Made by a program: the position numbers and the translations under genes. From contig NZ_JASERL010000011.1 of NCBI RefSeq assembly GCF_030766935.1, positions 248,001-312,000 of the forward strand: a stretch of 64,000 nt of DNA. The letters run 5' to 3'. The notes beneath the pieces are model-generated. The model saw nothing but the letters and a program-made list of their open reading frames with translations. It was not told the origin of the DNA and made no database searches. Positions 42,962 through 51,741 of the stretch are shown here, piece after piece. The stretch comes from Streptomyces sp. KL109B. Lineage in GTDB: Bacteria > Actinomycetota > Actinomycetes > Streptomycetales > Streptomycetaceae. Positions within the stretch are counted from its first letter, which is position 1. Each line of letters begins with the position of its first letter.

Positions 42962-42981
42962 TTCACCCTACGTACGGTGAA
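42962..42981. promoter_or_regulatory. 20-base palindrome TTCACC-C-TACGTA-C-GGTGAA, putative TetR operator
   Basis: Imperfect only at the two single bases flanking the central TACGTA. It lies 49 bases upstream of the tetR start on the minus strand and downstream of the binding-protein stop. Its length and symmetry fit autoregulation by the TetR protein. It could also act as a weak terminator for the upstream gene, but the stem is not followed by Us. Confidence 0.55.
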
Positions 42982-43008
42982 GGCGCGGCGGGAGAGGGCG
43001 GCCTGGGG

Positions 43009-44388
43009 TCACTTCACATCGGACATCGACTTTCCGACGTCGGCGAGCGTGGCGGGCTCGACGTACTTGCCCCGGTACTTCACGGCAGGCGCGTCACAGC
43101 GGTAGGGGCCCTTGTCCGGCTTGAAGTCGGCCGGCTTCCAGCCCTCGGGGGTCGCCTCGACGATGGAGTAGCACGTGCTCGGCTTCTGCAGCTCGGACAG
43201 GTCGAACGGGGCCTGGATGCCGCCGGCCGTCCAGCGGGTGTTCTTCGTGGCGTTCTCGTAGACGCAGGTCCGCGTCAGTTCGGCGCAGTCGCGGGCCGCG
43301 GTGGCGAACAGCAGCCAGGAGGCGAAGGCGCGCAGCGAGAGATAGCTGACCTTCGCGTCGGGAGCGTACTTGGCGTACAGCTGCTTGATCTTGTCCGTGG
43401 TGGGCGACGACGTTTCCAGGGGCGCCGTGGCGAACAGTTCCGCGTAGTTGTGCTGGGTCTTGAGGGCCGACCCGGCGAGCTTCACGAAGGGGTCTCCGTA
43501 GGAGTTGCTGTTGGAGTCGATCCAGTCGGGCGCGTATCCGATGCTGGTGAGGGACTGCTCCAGCTTGGCGAGCGAGCTGAAGTCGCCCAGGAAGACGAGG
43601 CCCTTGACCTTCTTGTTCTTGATGGACTGGGCGTACGGCGTCCAGTCGGAGACGCCGGTCGCCGGGTACAGCTCGGTGTAGGAGACCTTGCCGCCGAGCT
43701 GAGCGATGGACTCCTTGAACTGGGCCGTCATCATCTTGGTGACCGGGCTGTCACCGGAGATGATGCCGACGTTCTTGGCGGACGACGGGTACTTCTCGGT
43801 GATCAGCCACTTGTAGAGGCCGGCGTACTGGAAGTAGTCGGCGTACGGTCCCGAGCCCACCACCTGCAGGTCGGAACCGATGGCGGGCGGCAGGCTCGAC
43901 TGGGCGGCGAAATTGGGGAGGAGACACTTCAGGCGGTCCTTGACGCCCAGCCCGTCGAGTGCGGCAGCCCCGCCGACCAGGGCAAAGTCCTCCTTGCAGG
44001 CCTGCTGCATGCGCTGGCGCACCTCGAGGAGCTTCGCGTCGTGGGTCACGGGTGTGAGCTTGCGGCCGTTGATCCCGCCGTTGTCGTTGCACCAGGACGT
44101 GAACACCTTGGCGGCGTCGACGAAATCGGGGGTCTTGTTGAAGCCGACGTCCGTGAAGACGCCGGTCTTGATGTCCTTCGCGGTGACGCCTTGTGTGCCG
44201 GTGCTCTTGGCCTCGCCCTTGCCGCACACGTCCTTCAGTGTTCCGAAGTCGGCGCCGCCGGCGGCCGCGGCGCTCGCCTTGGCGGGCTCCTTGTCCTCGG
44301 CGCCGGCGTTCTTCGAGTCCGAGCGGGTGGAACATCCGGCCAGCAGCACCGCGAGCACGGCGACCACGCCGATGAGTAGCCTTCGCAA
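43009..44388 (-). CDS. Liv-type ABC transporter substrate-binding lipoprotein
   Basis: 459 residues. A lipoprotein signal MRRLLIGVVAVLAVLLAGC with the lipidated Cys19, a Ser/Ala/Lys-rich linker, then a periplasmic-binding type I domain (GVTAKDIKTGVFTDVGF, WCNDNGGINGRKL). It would capture the substrate outside the membrane and deliver it to the fused permease. The start codon is TTG, with GGGGAGG six bases upstream. It is strongly similar throughout to the lipoprotein at 58881. Its promoter resembles that of the permease operon, which is 5.5 kb away. Confidence 0.93.
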   Translation of the reverse strand: MRRLLIGVVAVLAVLLAGCSTRSDSKNAGAEDKEPAKASAAAAGGADFGTLKDVCGKGEAKSTGTQGVTAKDIKTGVFTDVGFNKTPDFVDAAKVFTSWCNDNGGINGRKLTPVTHDAKLLEVRQRMQQACKEDFALVGGAAALDGLGVKDRLKCLLPNFAAQSSLPPAIGSDLQVVGSGPYADYFQYAGLYKWLITEKYPSSAKNVGIISGDSPVTKMMTAQFKESIAQLGGKVSYTELYPATGVSDWTPYAQSIKNKKVKGLVFLGDFSSLAKLEQSLTSIGYAPDWIDSNSNSYGDPFVKLAGSALKTQHNYAELFATAPLETSSPTTDKIKQLYAKYAPDAKVSYLSLRAFASWLLFATAARDCAELTRTCVYENATKNTRWTAGGIQAPFDLSELQKPSTCYSIVEATPEGWKPADFKPDKGPYRCDAPAVKYRGKYVEPATLADVGKSMSDVK

Positions 44389-44424
44389 CGGTCCTCCCCA
44401 GGGGGCATACCTCGATTGCGGCGG

Positions 44425-44453
44425 AAACTACATTCTCTATTGAAGCGAAGCAA
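44425..44453 (-). promoter_or_regulatory. Promoter of the binding-lipoprotein gene, matching the permease promoter
   Basis: On the minus strand: TTGCTT (44453-44448), 17-base spacer, TAGTTT (44430-44425), then CC. The spacer contains TCAATAGAGAA, against TCAATGAGAA in the promoter at 38902-38930. The predicted leader is about 30 bases and covers the GGGGAGG ribosome site, which fits well with the TTG start at 44388. Confidence 0.7.
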
Positions 44454-44550
44454 CGTTCCGGGCAGGAGAATCTTGTCCAACATTCGTGCGGTGGACGATT
44501 CGGTAGGGCGACGGCCCACGCTTTCCACTGACCCGGAGTATCGTTCTGCC

Positions 44551-45219
44551 ATGAACGCCGTCCCCGCCGAACCCGCACCGCCCGCCTGGCGTCAGCGCGC
44601 CGTCGAGCGGTCCACCCGTGCCGCCAAGCTCCGCGCCGAGCAGCGCATCCAGCGTTTCCTGGACGCCGCCCAGGAGTTGATGAGCGAGAAGGGCACCACC
44701 GACTTCACCGTGCAGGAGGTCGTCGAGCGCTCCAAGCAGTCACTGCGCAGCTTCTACCAGCACTTCGACGGAAAACACGAGTTGCTTCTCGCGCTCTTCG
44801 AGGACGCGTTGTCGCGCTCCGCGGACGAGATCCGCTCGGCGACCGCCGCCAAGAAAAAGCCGCTGGACCGGCTGCGGGTCGCGGTCGACCTCCTCTACAA
44901 GAGCTCGCAGCCGCGCCCGAACCAGCAGAGCCCGCTGTTCACCGACTTCGCGATGCAGCTGCTCGCCTCGCACCCCGCCCAAGTGGCCACGGCGCACGTG
45001 CCGTTGCTCGACGTCTTCACCGAACTCGTCGAGCAGGCCGTCGCATCCGGCGACGCCCACGCCGCCAAGCCCCGCCGGGTCGCCGCACTCGTCATGCAGA
45101 CGGCCATGTTCACGGCCCAGACCCCCGGCGTCCCGACGGGCAGCAAGTCGACATCCGTGACGTCCAAGGAGGTCTGGGACTTCTGCCTGGGCGGATTGAC
45201 CGGGACCACGGGCAGCTGA
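44551..45219 (+). CDS. TetR family transcriptional regulator
   Basis: 222 residues. Helix-turn-helix at about 30-75 (FTVQEVVERSKQSLRSFYQHFDGKHEL) and a mostly helical ligand domain. It diverges from the Liv binding-lipoprotein gene, sharing the intergenic region with the promoter at 44425-44453, and is therefore the strongest candidate to control that promoter. The frame is open upstream to 44416; the ATG at 44551 is the first that keeps the usual N-terminal length. It is followed by gene debris. Confidence 0.88.
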   Translation: MNAVPAEPAPPAWRQRAVERSTRAAKLRAEQRIQRFLDAAQELMSEKGTTDFTVQEVVERSKQSLRSFYQHFDGKHELLLALFEDALSRSADEIRSATAAKKKPLDRLRVAVDLLYKSSQPRPNQQSPLFTDFAMQLLASHPAQVATAHVPLLDVFTELVEQAVASGDAHAAKPRRVAALVMQTAMFTAQTPGVPTGSKSTSVTSKEVWDFCLGGLTGTTGS

Positions 45220-45855
45220 CCCGGCCACTGGCCACGCCACACCCGGCTGGGGTGGGCACCCCGACATTACGGCTCCAATGGCGAAGGGCGTGAAGTCCTC
45301 GACTTCCTGGACGGCCATGCCGCGTGGGAGGCACGGCGGCCGTCGGCCGTCTCCTCGGACGAGAGCCTGGTCGCCCTGGCCCGACTGACACGCGAGTTCC
45401 ACGACCTCACGGTCGGCACAGAGTTGGCCGGCGTCGAGGAGGTCGTATGCCATAACGATCTGTCGCCCAAGAACACGGTCCATCGCCCGGCCGATGGTGT
45501 ACTGAGGCCGGTGGCGTTCATCGACTGGGATCTCGCGGCGCCGGGCATGCGGGTCCACGACGTCGCCCATGTGTGCTGGCAGTACCTCGACCTCGGCCCC
45601 TCGACAAACGACGTGGACGACGCGGCTCGGCGCATGCGGCTGATCGCCGACAGCCATGGATTCAAGGACCGTCGCAGCCTGGTGCCGATGGTGCTTTGGT
45701 GGCAGGACCGCTGCTGGCGCGGCATCCAGGCCGGGGCCGACTCGGGCGATGCCACGAAGATCCGCCTGCGCGACATGGGGGCGATCGACGAGGTACGCGG
45801 GGCGTACGAGTGGGTGCGTCGGCATCGCGCCGTGCTGGCGCGGGCGTTGGACTGA
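45220..45855 (+). pseudogene. 5'-truncated aminoglycoside phosphotransferase-family gene
   Basis: The same reading frame as the TetR gene continues after its TGA and, from about 45241, encodes the middle and end of an APH-family protein: GREVLDFLDGHAAWE, then VVCHNDLSPKNT (catalytic loop) and FIDWDLAAPG (metal Asp), ending LARALD. No start codon is available before a TTG at 45424, which would remove conserved sequence, and the N-lobe (roughly 70-80 residues) is missing. I read this as a remnant fused behind tetR by a deletion. A short expressed product from the TTG cannot be excluded. Confidence 0.75.
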
Positions 45856-45857
45856 GT

Positions 45858-45986
45858 GATGCGCGGCCACCCGTGCCGCTCGGTGGCACGGCCGAGAGCG
45901 CGTACTGCACGGGCGCGGCATTCGTCGTCGACGGCGGGCACCTCGCCGGCCCCTGGCGCGAGGATTACGGGGCCGACGAAACCTGA
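45858..45986 (+). pseudogene. C-terminal remnant of an SDR gene
   Basis: About 42 codons read VPLGGTAESAYCTGAAFVVD followed by GGHLAG, the characteristic end of a classical SDR (xxYxTGxxxxVDGG). Everything before it, including the Rossmann motif and YxxxK, is missing and the preceding segment is compressed, so the gene is dead. Together with the truncated phosphotransferase it marks a deletion scar between the transporter region and the last operon. The AT-rich bases 45985-46030 after it probably hold the promoter of the next gene. Confidence 0.65.
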
Positions 45987-46096
45987 AGAAGAGCGCAACT
46001 CTAATAATGCGAGAACGCCACTTCCCAAATTCAACAGTGTGCCTCTACCTTGGCAACGCCGGGTCGACTCGGGCCTCGGCGGGCGGGAGGTGCTCG

Positions 46097-47311
46097 ATGG
46101 GGAGCGAAGCGTTCGACGGCATACGGGTGGTCGAGCTCGCCCAGTGGGTGTTCGTGCCGGTCGCCGGCGCCCTGCTGGCCGACTGGGGCGCGGACGTCAT
46201 CCGCGTCGAGCGCCCCGAGGGCGACCCGTACCGGGGGCTCGCGACCCAGCGGATCGGGACCGACGGCAGCAGCGGCGTGAACCTCTCGGTGGCGCTCGCC
46301 AACCGCGGCAAGCGGTCCGTCGCCCTCGACCTGCGCCGCGAGGAGGGGCGAGCACTGCTCGACCAACTGCTCGCCACGGCAGACGTGTTCCTCACCAATC
46401 TGCGGCCCGGCGCCCTCGACCGGCTCGGGCTCGGCGCCGAGGAACTCGCGCGCCGCTTCCCCCGGCTCGTGTACGCACGGGGCCACGGTTACGGCGTCCG
46501 CGGCCCGCATGCCGACCGGGCCGGGTACGACTCGTCCGCGTTCTGGGCGCAGGGCGGGATGGCCCATGTCCTGACGCCGCCGGAGCGGGAGTACCCGATC
46601 AGTCAGCGCGGGGCGATGGGCGACCGCAACGGCGCCATGGCGCTCGCGTTCGGGGTGGCCGGCGCGCTGCTGAAGCGCGAACGCACCGGCGAGGGCTCCG
46701 TGGTGGATGTGTCGCTGCTGGCCACCGCGATGTGGACGCTGTCTTCGGACGTGCTGTCGGCGCTCGCGGGCGGAGAGCCGCGCGGGGTGTCCGGGCGCGG
46801 CGGTTCGGTGAACCCGCTCGTGGGGGCGTACCGGACCAAGGACGGTCGCCACATCCAGCTGGTGTTCCTCCAAGGGGACCGGTACTGGCGGGAGTTCTGT
46901 GCGCTCATCGGGCGTACCGAGCTCGCCGACGATCCGCGCTTCGTCGATCTGCGGGCGCGCGGCGAGAACCGGGAGGCGTGTGTCGCCGAGCTGGAGGCCG
47001 AGTTCGCGCGGCGCACGTTCGAGGAGTGGAAGGGCCTCCTTGAAGGGATCGACGCGCCGTGGGCGCCGGTTCAGGCCGTCGAGGAGCTGCTGACCGATCC
47101 GCAGGTCGTCGCCAATGACTACCTCGGCGAGGTGGAGCTCGAAGGGGGCGGCTCGTATGCGATGCCGACCGTTCCCGTGCAGTTCGACGAGCGGCCGCCG
47201 GCCCTGCGCCGGGCGCCCGAGCACGGCGAGCACACCGAGTCCGTGCTCCTCGAACTCGGCTACGACTGGGCAAAGATCGCCGAGCTGAAGGACGCGGGGG
47301 CGATCACATGA
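46097..47311 (+). CDS. CaiB/BaiF family (class III) CoA transferase or racemase
   Basis: 404 residues from an ATG with GGGAGG upstream. IRVVELAQWVFVPVAG and DWGADVIRVERPEGDPYRGL open it; the conserved Asp is in GAMGDRNGAMAL. It is the closest relative in the window of the protein at 14464, sharing the YDxxAFWA segment and the C-terminal HTExxLLELGxDW and AGAIT. It is the first gene of the last large operon and overlaps the DUF35 gene by ATGA. Confidence 0.9.
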   Translation: MGSEAFDGIRVVELAQWVFVPVAGALLADWGADVIRVERPEGDPYRGLATQRIGTDGSSGVNLSVALANRGKRSVALDLRREEGRALLDQLLATADVFLTNLRPGALDRLGLGAEELARRFPRLVYARGHGYGVRGPHADRAGYDSSAFWAQGGMAHVLTPPEREYPISQRGAMGDRNGAMALAFGVAGALLKRERTGEGSVVDVSLLATAMWTLSSDVLSALAGGEPRGVSGRGGSVNPLVGAYRTKDGRHIQLVFLQGDRYWREFCALIGRTELADDPRFVDLRARGENREACVAELEAEFARRTFEEWKGLLEGIDAPWAPVQAVEELLTDPQVVANDYLGEVELEGGGSYAMPTVPVQFDERPPALRRAPEHGEHTESVLLELGYDWAKIAELKDAGAIT

Positions 47312-47736
47312 GCGCGCTGCGTCCCGTGCCCGTGCCGGACGCGGGGTCCGCCCCGTACTGGGAGGCGGCCGCGCGGCACACCCTCGCCCTCGCGCGCTGC
47401 GGCCGCTGTACGGCCTTCACCCTGCCGCCCGATGTGACGTGCCCGCACTGTCGTGCGACCGACCCCGACTTCTCGTACGAGCCGGTGAGCGGCCGGGGCA
47501 CGGTGCGCTCCTGGACCGTGGTGCGGCAGTCGTCGCTGCCGGGCCTGGCGGACGAGGTGCCCTTCGTCCTCGTGGATGTGGAGCTGGAGGAGCAGGCCGG
47601 GCTGCGGATGGTCGGGCGGCTGCTGGACGGGCCCAACACCCCCTTGCGCGTTGGCGATCGGGTTCAGGTCGCCTTCGAGGACGTCGAACCCGGTGTCTCC
47701 GTGCCCGCGTTCGCGCTCGGTGAGGTGACGTCATGA
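47308..47736 (+). CDS. DUF35 (Zn-ribbon/OB-fold) protein, aldolase partner subunit
   Basis: 142 residues. Zinc ribbon Cys31, Cys34, Cys45 and Cys48, then an OB fold (GRGTVRSWTVVRQ, PFVLVDVEL, VGDRVQVAFEDVE). DUF35 proteins of this kind bind thiolase-fold partners; ChsH2's DUF35 domain is needed for Ltp2 aldolase activity. The next gene, overlapping by ATGA, is exactly such a partner. Here the two are separate, while at 4113 they are fused. Confidence 0.9.
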   Translation: MSALRPVPVPDAGSAPYWEAAARHTLALARCGRCTAFTLPPDVTCPHCRATDPDFSYEPVSGRGTVRSWTVVRQSSLPGLADEVPFVLVDVELEEQAGLRMVGRLLDGPNTPLRVGDRVQVAFEDVEPGVSVPAFALGEVTS

Positions 47737-48935
47737 GCGGCAGGTTCGCCGCCGGCGGGCAGGTCGCGATCGTCGGGTACGGGCACAGTGCCGTGCGGCG
47801 GCATGCCGAGCAACCCTTGGGAACGCTCGCGGTCGATACGGCCCGCGCCGCGATCACCGACGCGGGGCTGCGCACGGAGGACATCGACGGGTTCGTCGGA
47901 TCCGCGCTGTTCCCCACGGCCGGCGGGCACGCCGCCGAGGACGGTGTCAGCACGGTCACGCCGGCGTGGCTCGCCGAGCACCTGGGCGCACGGCCCTCCT
48001 ACGTCGCCGGGTTCCAGGGCATCGGGCAGATCCCCGGTTCGGTGGCGATGGCGGTCAACGCCGTGGCGAGCGGCGCCGCCGACCACGTCCTCGTCCACCG
48101 CGCGCTGCACAATCCGCGTGCCTCGTACCACGGCACCGTCCAGCGGGAGTTCGGCGGGGTGCAGCAGTGGACGGCGCCGCAGGGGCTCTTCGGTCCGCTG
48201 CCGATGATCGGGCTCGCGTACAACGAGTACCTCCAGCGCTACGGGGCAAGCCGGGAGGCCATGGCGGCGGTCCTCGTCGAGGCGCGCAAGAACGGGGCGC
48301 GGATCCCGTGGTCGTACTGGCACGGGCGGCCGCTGTCCGCCGAGGAGTACCTCGCCGCCCCGATGGTCAACGATCCGATCTGCCGCTACGACTGCGACAT
48401 CCCGGTCGACGGTGTCGCGGCCTTCGTCCTCACGTCCGCCGAGCGGGCCCGCGACCTGCCGCACAGGCCGGTGTACGTGGCCGGGTACGCGGGCAGCGCG
48501 CCAGGACCCCGGCGGCTGCCCCTGCACTGGCCGCTCGACGACATCATGGCCGGGGGCGCGGGGACGGCGCGCCGGCTGTGGGAGCACGCCGGGGTGAAGG
48601 CCGCCGACATCGACGTTCCCCAGCTGTACGACGGGTTCTCGCCGTTCGTGTACTTCTGGCTGGAGGCCCTGGGCTACTGCCCGCCCGGCGAGGCACACCG
48701 CTTCGTCCTCGACGGGGGCATCGACAGCGACGCGCCAGGCGCGCTGCCGGTTCTCAGCGGCGGGGGCGCGCTCGGCAACGGGCGCATGCACGGGGTGCCC
48801 CAAATGCTCGAGTGCTACCTGCAGTTGGCTGGGCGCGCCGGACCGCGCCAGCGGGCGCGGACCACGTTCGGGCTCGCCTGCCACTCATCACCTCATTACG
48901 GCGGCGCGGTCGTGTACAGCGCACTCCCCTGGTAG
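47733..48935 (+). CDS. Thiolase-fold lipid-transfer protein, Ltp2-like aldolase
   Basis: 400 residues. Thiolase superfamily of the SCP-x/Ltp type (AIVGYGHSAVRR opening, QLYDGFSPFVYFWLEALG, GGGALGNGRMHGVPQ). The region of the normal nucleophilic cysteine reads SYVAGFQGIGQIPGSVAMA and has no cysteine, so thiolysis is unlikely and an aldolase role with the DUF35 partner is preferred. It would release acetyl-, propionyl- or glycolyl-type CoA from a hydroxylated side chain. A ketone or aldehyde product could feed the aldehyde dehydrogenase that follows. Confidence 0.88.
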   Translation: MSGRFAAGGQVAIVGYGHSAVRRHAEQPLGTLAVDTARAAITDAGLRTEDIDGFVGSALFPTAGGHAAEDGVSTVTPAWLAEHLGARPSYVAGFQGIGQIPGSVAMAVNAVASGAADHVLVHRALHNPRASYHGTVQREFGGVQQWTAPQGLFGPLPMIGLAYNEYLQRYGASREAMAAVLVEARKNGARIPWSYWHGRPLSAEEYLAAPMVNDPICRYDCDIPVDGVAAFVLTSAERARDLPHRPVYVAGYAGSAPGPRRLPLHWPLDDIMAGGAGTARRLWEHAGVKAADIDVPQLYDGFSPFVYFWLEALGYCPPGEAHRFVLDGGIDSDAPGALPVLSGGGALGNGRMHGVPQMLECYLQLAGRAGPRQRARTTFGLACHSSPHYGGAVVYSALPW

Positions 48936-48988
48936 CCACCAACTCCCCTGCGCAGGGCGCCGGTTCACGGCGCGAGAAGGGCGGAATC

Positions 48989-50470
48989 GTGCACGACCTC
49001 ATCGAGCAGCGGCGCTCGTACGTCGCCGGAAAGTGGATCGAGGGCGAGGAGACACTCGCCGTCGAGAACCCCGCCGACGCCTCGCACGTGACCGATGTGT
49101 CGGTGACACCGCTCCCCGAGATCGAGCGTGCGGCCGTCGAGGCGCGTGACACCTTCGAGCGCGGTGTGTGGGCGGATGTCCCGGCCGCCGAGCGGGCTCG
49201 GATCCTGTACGCCTTCCTCGACCATGTCGAGGCGTCGCGGGACGCGCTGGTCGCCACGATGGTCGCCGAGGCCGGGCAGCCCGCGGCGTTCGCCGAACGC
49301 GCCCAGTTGCAGGGCGGGTTGGCGGTGGCGCGCGGCGCGATCGACCTCTATCTGCGGATGCCGCACGAGGAGGCGGCCCCCGTGCCCGTCGACGAGCTAG
49401 TACGCGGGCGGGTCGCGCTGAGTGTGCTGCGACACGAACCGGTGGGTGTCGTCACGGCCATCACCCCCTACAACGGGGCGATCGTGATGGCGCTGCAGAA
49501 GATCGTCCCGGCGCTGCTGGCCGGGAACTCCGTCGTCCTGCGCCCCAGCCCGCTGACCCCGCTCTCCTCGCTGGTGTTCGGTGCGGCGGCCGACGCGGCC
49601 GGGCTGCCGCCCGGTGTGCTGAGCGTCGTGATCGAGGGTGGTGCGGCGGGCGCCGAGCTGCTGACCAGCCATCCGGCCGTCGACATGGTGTCGTTCACCG
49701 GGTCGACCGCCGTCGGCCGCCGGATCCTGGCGCAGGCGGCGCCCACCGTGAAACGGGTCGCCCTCGAACTCGGCGGCAAGTCCGCGCAGATCTACCTCGA
49801 CGACGCGGTGGACCGGGCCGCGGCCGGTGCGGTCGCCGTCGTGGCCGCCACCGCGGGTCAGGCGTGTGTCGCCGCGACCCGCATGCTTGTGCCCGAGGAG
49901 CGGAAGGACGAAGTCCTGGAAGCGGTGGGCGGGGCGTACGGGCGGCTCGTCGTCGGCGACCCGAACGAGGCAGGCACCACTCTGGGCCCCGTCATCAGCG
50001 CGGCCCAACTGGAGCGCTGCGAACGGTTCGTGGCGCTGGCCACCGAGCACGGCGGGAAGGTCGTCCGGGGCGGCGGTCGGCCCCACGGTCTCGACCCGCG
50101 CATCGCCCGCGGCCACTATTTCGAGCCGACCGTCCTCGACCTGCCCGGCAACGACAACCCCGCCGCCCAGGAGGAGATCTTCGGCCCGGTCCTCACGGTC
50201 CTCGGCTACCGCGACCTCGACGACGCCGTACGCATCGCCAACGACAGCCGCTACGGCCTGTCCGGCCAGGTGTACGGGGCCGACACGGCCGCCGCGACGG
50301 CCGTGGCCCGCCGCCTGCGCACCGGCGCGGTCAACGTGAACACCGCCGTCTTCAGCGCCTACGCCCCCGGCGGCGGCTACAAGCAGAGCGGCCTCGGCCG
50401 CGAGCGCGGAACGGACGGCATCCGCGCGTTCCAGGAAGTCAAGCATCTGGCCATCGGCGAACTCCGCTAA
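48989..50470 (+). CDS. Aldehyde dehydrogenase
   Basis: 493 residues, GTG start with AGAAGGG upstream. ITPYNGAIVMALQKIVPAL, FTGSTAVGRRI, general base in LELGGKSA, nucleophile Cys293 (GQACVAATR) and the C-terminal YKQSGLGRERG. It is only moderately similar to the ALDH at 13004. It probably oxidises the aldehyde formed by aldolase or P450 action to an acid ready for CoA activation. Confidence 0.93.
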   Translation: MHDLIEQRRSYVAGKWIEGEETLAVENPADASHVTDVSVTPLPEIERAAVEARDTFERGVWADVPAAERARILYAFLDHVEASRDALVATMVAEAGQPAAFAERAQLQGGLAVARGAIDLYLRMPHEEAAPVPVDELVRGRVALSVLRHEPVGVVTAITPYNGAIVMALQKIVPALLAGNSVVLRPSPLTPLSSLVFGAAADAAGLPPGVLSVVIEGGAAGAELLTSHPAVDMVSFTGSTAVGRRILAQAAPTVKRVALELGGKSAQIYLDDAVDRAAAGAVAVVAATAGQACVAATRMLVPEERKDEVLEAVGGAYGRLVVGDPNEAGTTLGPVISAAQLERCERFVALATEHGGKVVRGGGRPHGLDPRIARGHYFEPTVLDLPGNDNPAAQEEIFGPVLTVLGYRDLDDAVRIANDSRYGLSGQVYGADTAAATAVARRLRTGAVNVNTAVFSAYAPGGGYKQSGLGRERGTDGIRAFQEVKHLAIGELR

Positions 50471-50498
50471 GACACACACGAGTTGAAGGAGCACCCCC

Positions 50499-51740
50499 GT
50501 GTCCACAGCCCACACCGCACCGGACCTGACCGGCAACGGCGCCCTCGACTGGCTGATCTCCGTCGACGACCACATCCTCGAACCGCCCCACCTGTGGGTC
50601 GACCGCGTTCCGAAGGCGGACCGCGAGCGGGCCCCGCACATGGAGACCGACGACAACGGCCTGGACTGCTGGGTCTACGACGGCAAGCGGTTCCCCAGCT
50701 CGGGACTGAGCGCGGTGGTCGGCAAGTCGAAGGAGGAGTTCAGCCCCGAGCCGCTCCCGTACAGCGAGATGCGGCCCGGCTGCTACGACCCGAAGGCCCG
50801 CATCGAGGACATGAACCGGGCGGGCATCCTGGCCTCACTGTGCTTCCCCACGGTCACCCGCTTCTGCGGGCAGCTGTTCATGGAGGCCGGTGACCGCGAC
50901 TTCGGACTCGTCTGCCTCAAGGCGTACAACGACTGGATCATCGAGGAATGGTGCGCCGCCGCGCCCGGCCGCTACATCCCCCTCGTCCTCATCCCGCTGT
51001 GGGACCCGGCGCTCGCCGCCAAGGAGCTGGAACGCTGCGCCGCGAAGGGCGCCACGAGCTTCGCGTTCTCGGAGAACCCGGCCCCGCTCGGCCTGCCGAC
51101 CATCCACGACAAGAGCCGCTACTGGGACCCGGTGATGGCCGCGGCCAACGACCTCGGCATGGTCGTGTCGATGCACGTCGGATCGTCCTCCACGGTGCCG
51201 CAGATCGCGCCGGACGCGCCGTTCCTCGCCAACCTGGCGTGGGGTGCCACCCGCACCTCGGGGGCCATGCTGTCCTGGCTGTTCAGCGGCATGTTCCAGC
51301 GCTATCCGAATCTGAAGATCGCGCTGTCGGAGGGGGAGATCGGCTGGATGCCGTACTTCCTGGAGCGCGCCGAGCAGGTCCTCGACACGCAGCGGCACTG
51401 GGTCAAGCGCGGCGTCCGCTTCAACGACCACGCGGGCAGCGACGCCGTCGACCTCGACACCCTCGACATCCGTGCCACGTTCCGCGAGCACGTCCACGGC
51501 TGCTTCATCGACGACGTCCACGGCATCGCCAGCATCGACGAGATCGGCGAGGACAACATCATGTGCGAGACCGACTATCCGCACTCCGACTCGACGTGGC
51601 CGAACTGCATCGACCTCGTCAAGAGCCGCATCGCCCACCTGTCACCGGAGCGGCAGTACAAGATCCTGCGCGGCAACGCGGAGCGGCTGTACCGCTTCAC
51701 CCCGGCCGAGCCGCCCGTTCTCGCCTCGGCGAAGGCCTGA
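50499..51740 (+). CDS. Amidohydrolase family 2 (ACMSD-like) protein
   Basis: 413 residues, GTG start with GAAGGAG upstream. TIM-barrel metal-dependent hydrolase: SVDDHILEPP near residue 21 takes the place of the usual DxH, SMHVGS supplies a histidine, and CETDYPHSDSTWP is the C-terminal metal-site motif. Family members decarboxylate or hydrolyse ring and C-C bonds (for example ACMSD and LigJ-like enzymes). Paralogues are common next to P450 and DUF35/Ltp genes in actinobacteria. The reaction is unknown; C-C hydrolysis or decarboxylation of a ring intermediate is a reasonable guess. Confidence 0.87.
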   Translation: MSTAHTAPDLTGNGALDWLISVDDHILEPPHLWVDRVPKADRERAPHMETDDNGLDCWVYDGKRFPSSGLSAVVGKSKEEFSPEPLPYSEMRPGCYDPKARIEDMNRAGILASLCFPTVTRFCGQLFMEAGDRDFGLVCLKAYNDWIIEEWCAAAPGRYIPLVLIPLWDPALAAKELERCAAKGATSFAFSENPAPLGLPTIHDKSRYWDPVMAAANDLGMVVSMHVGSSSTVPQIAPDAPFLANLAWGATRTSGAMLSWLFSGMFQRYPNLKIALSEGEIGWMPYFLERAEQVLDTQRHWVKRGVRFNDHAGSDAVDLDTLDIRATFREHVHGCFIDDVHGIASIDEIGEDNIMCETDYPHSDSTWPNCIDLVKSRIAHLSPERQYKILRGNAERLYRFTPAEPPVLASAKA

Positions 51741-51741
51741 G

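Noticed and set aside
45424..45855. A complete small phosphotransferase gene starting at TTG 45424
   Set aside because: Conserved family sequence continues upstream of the TTG to about 45241 without any start codon, so the frame is a truncated remnant and not a small intact gene.
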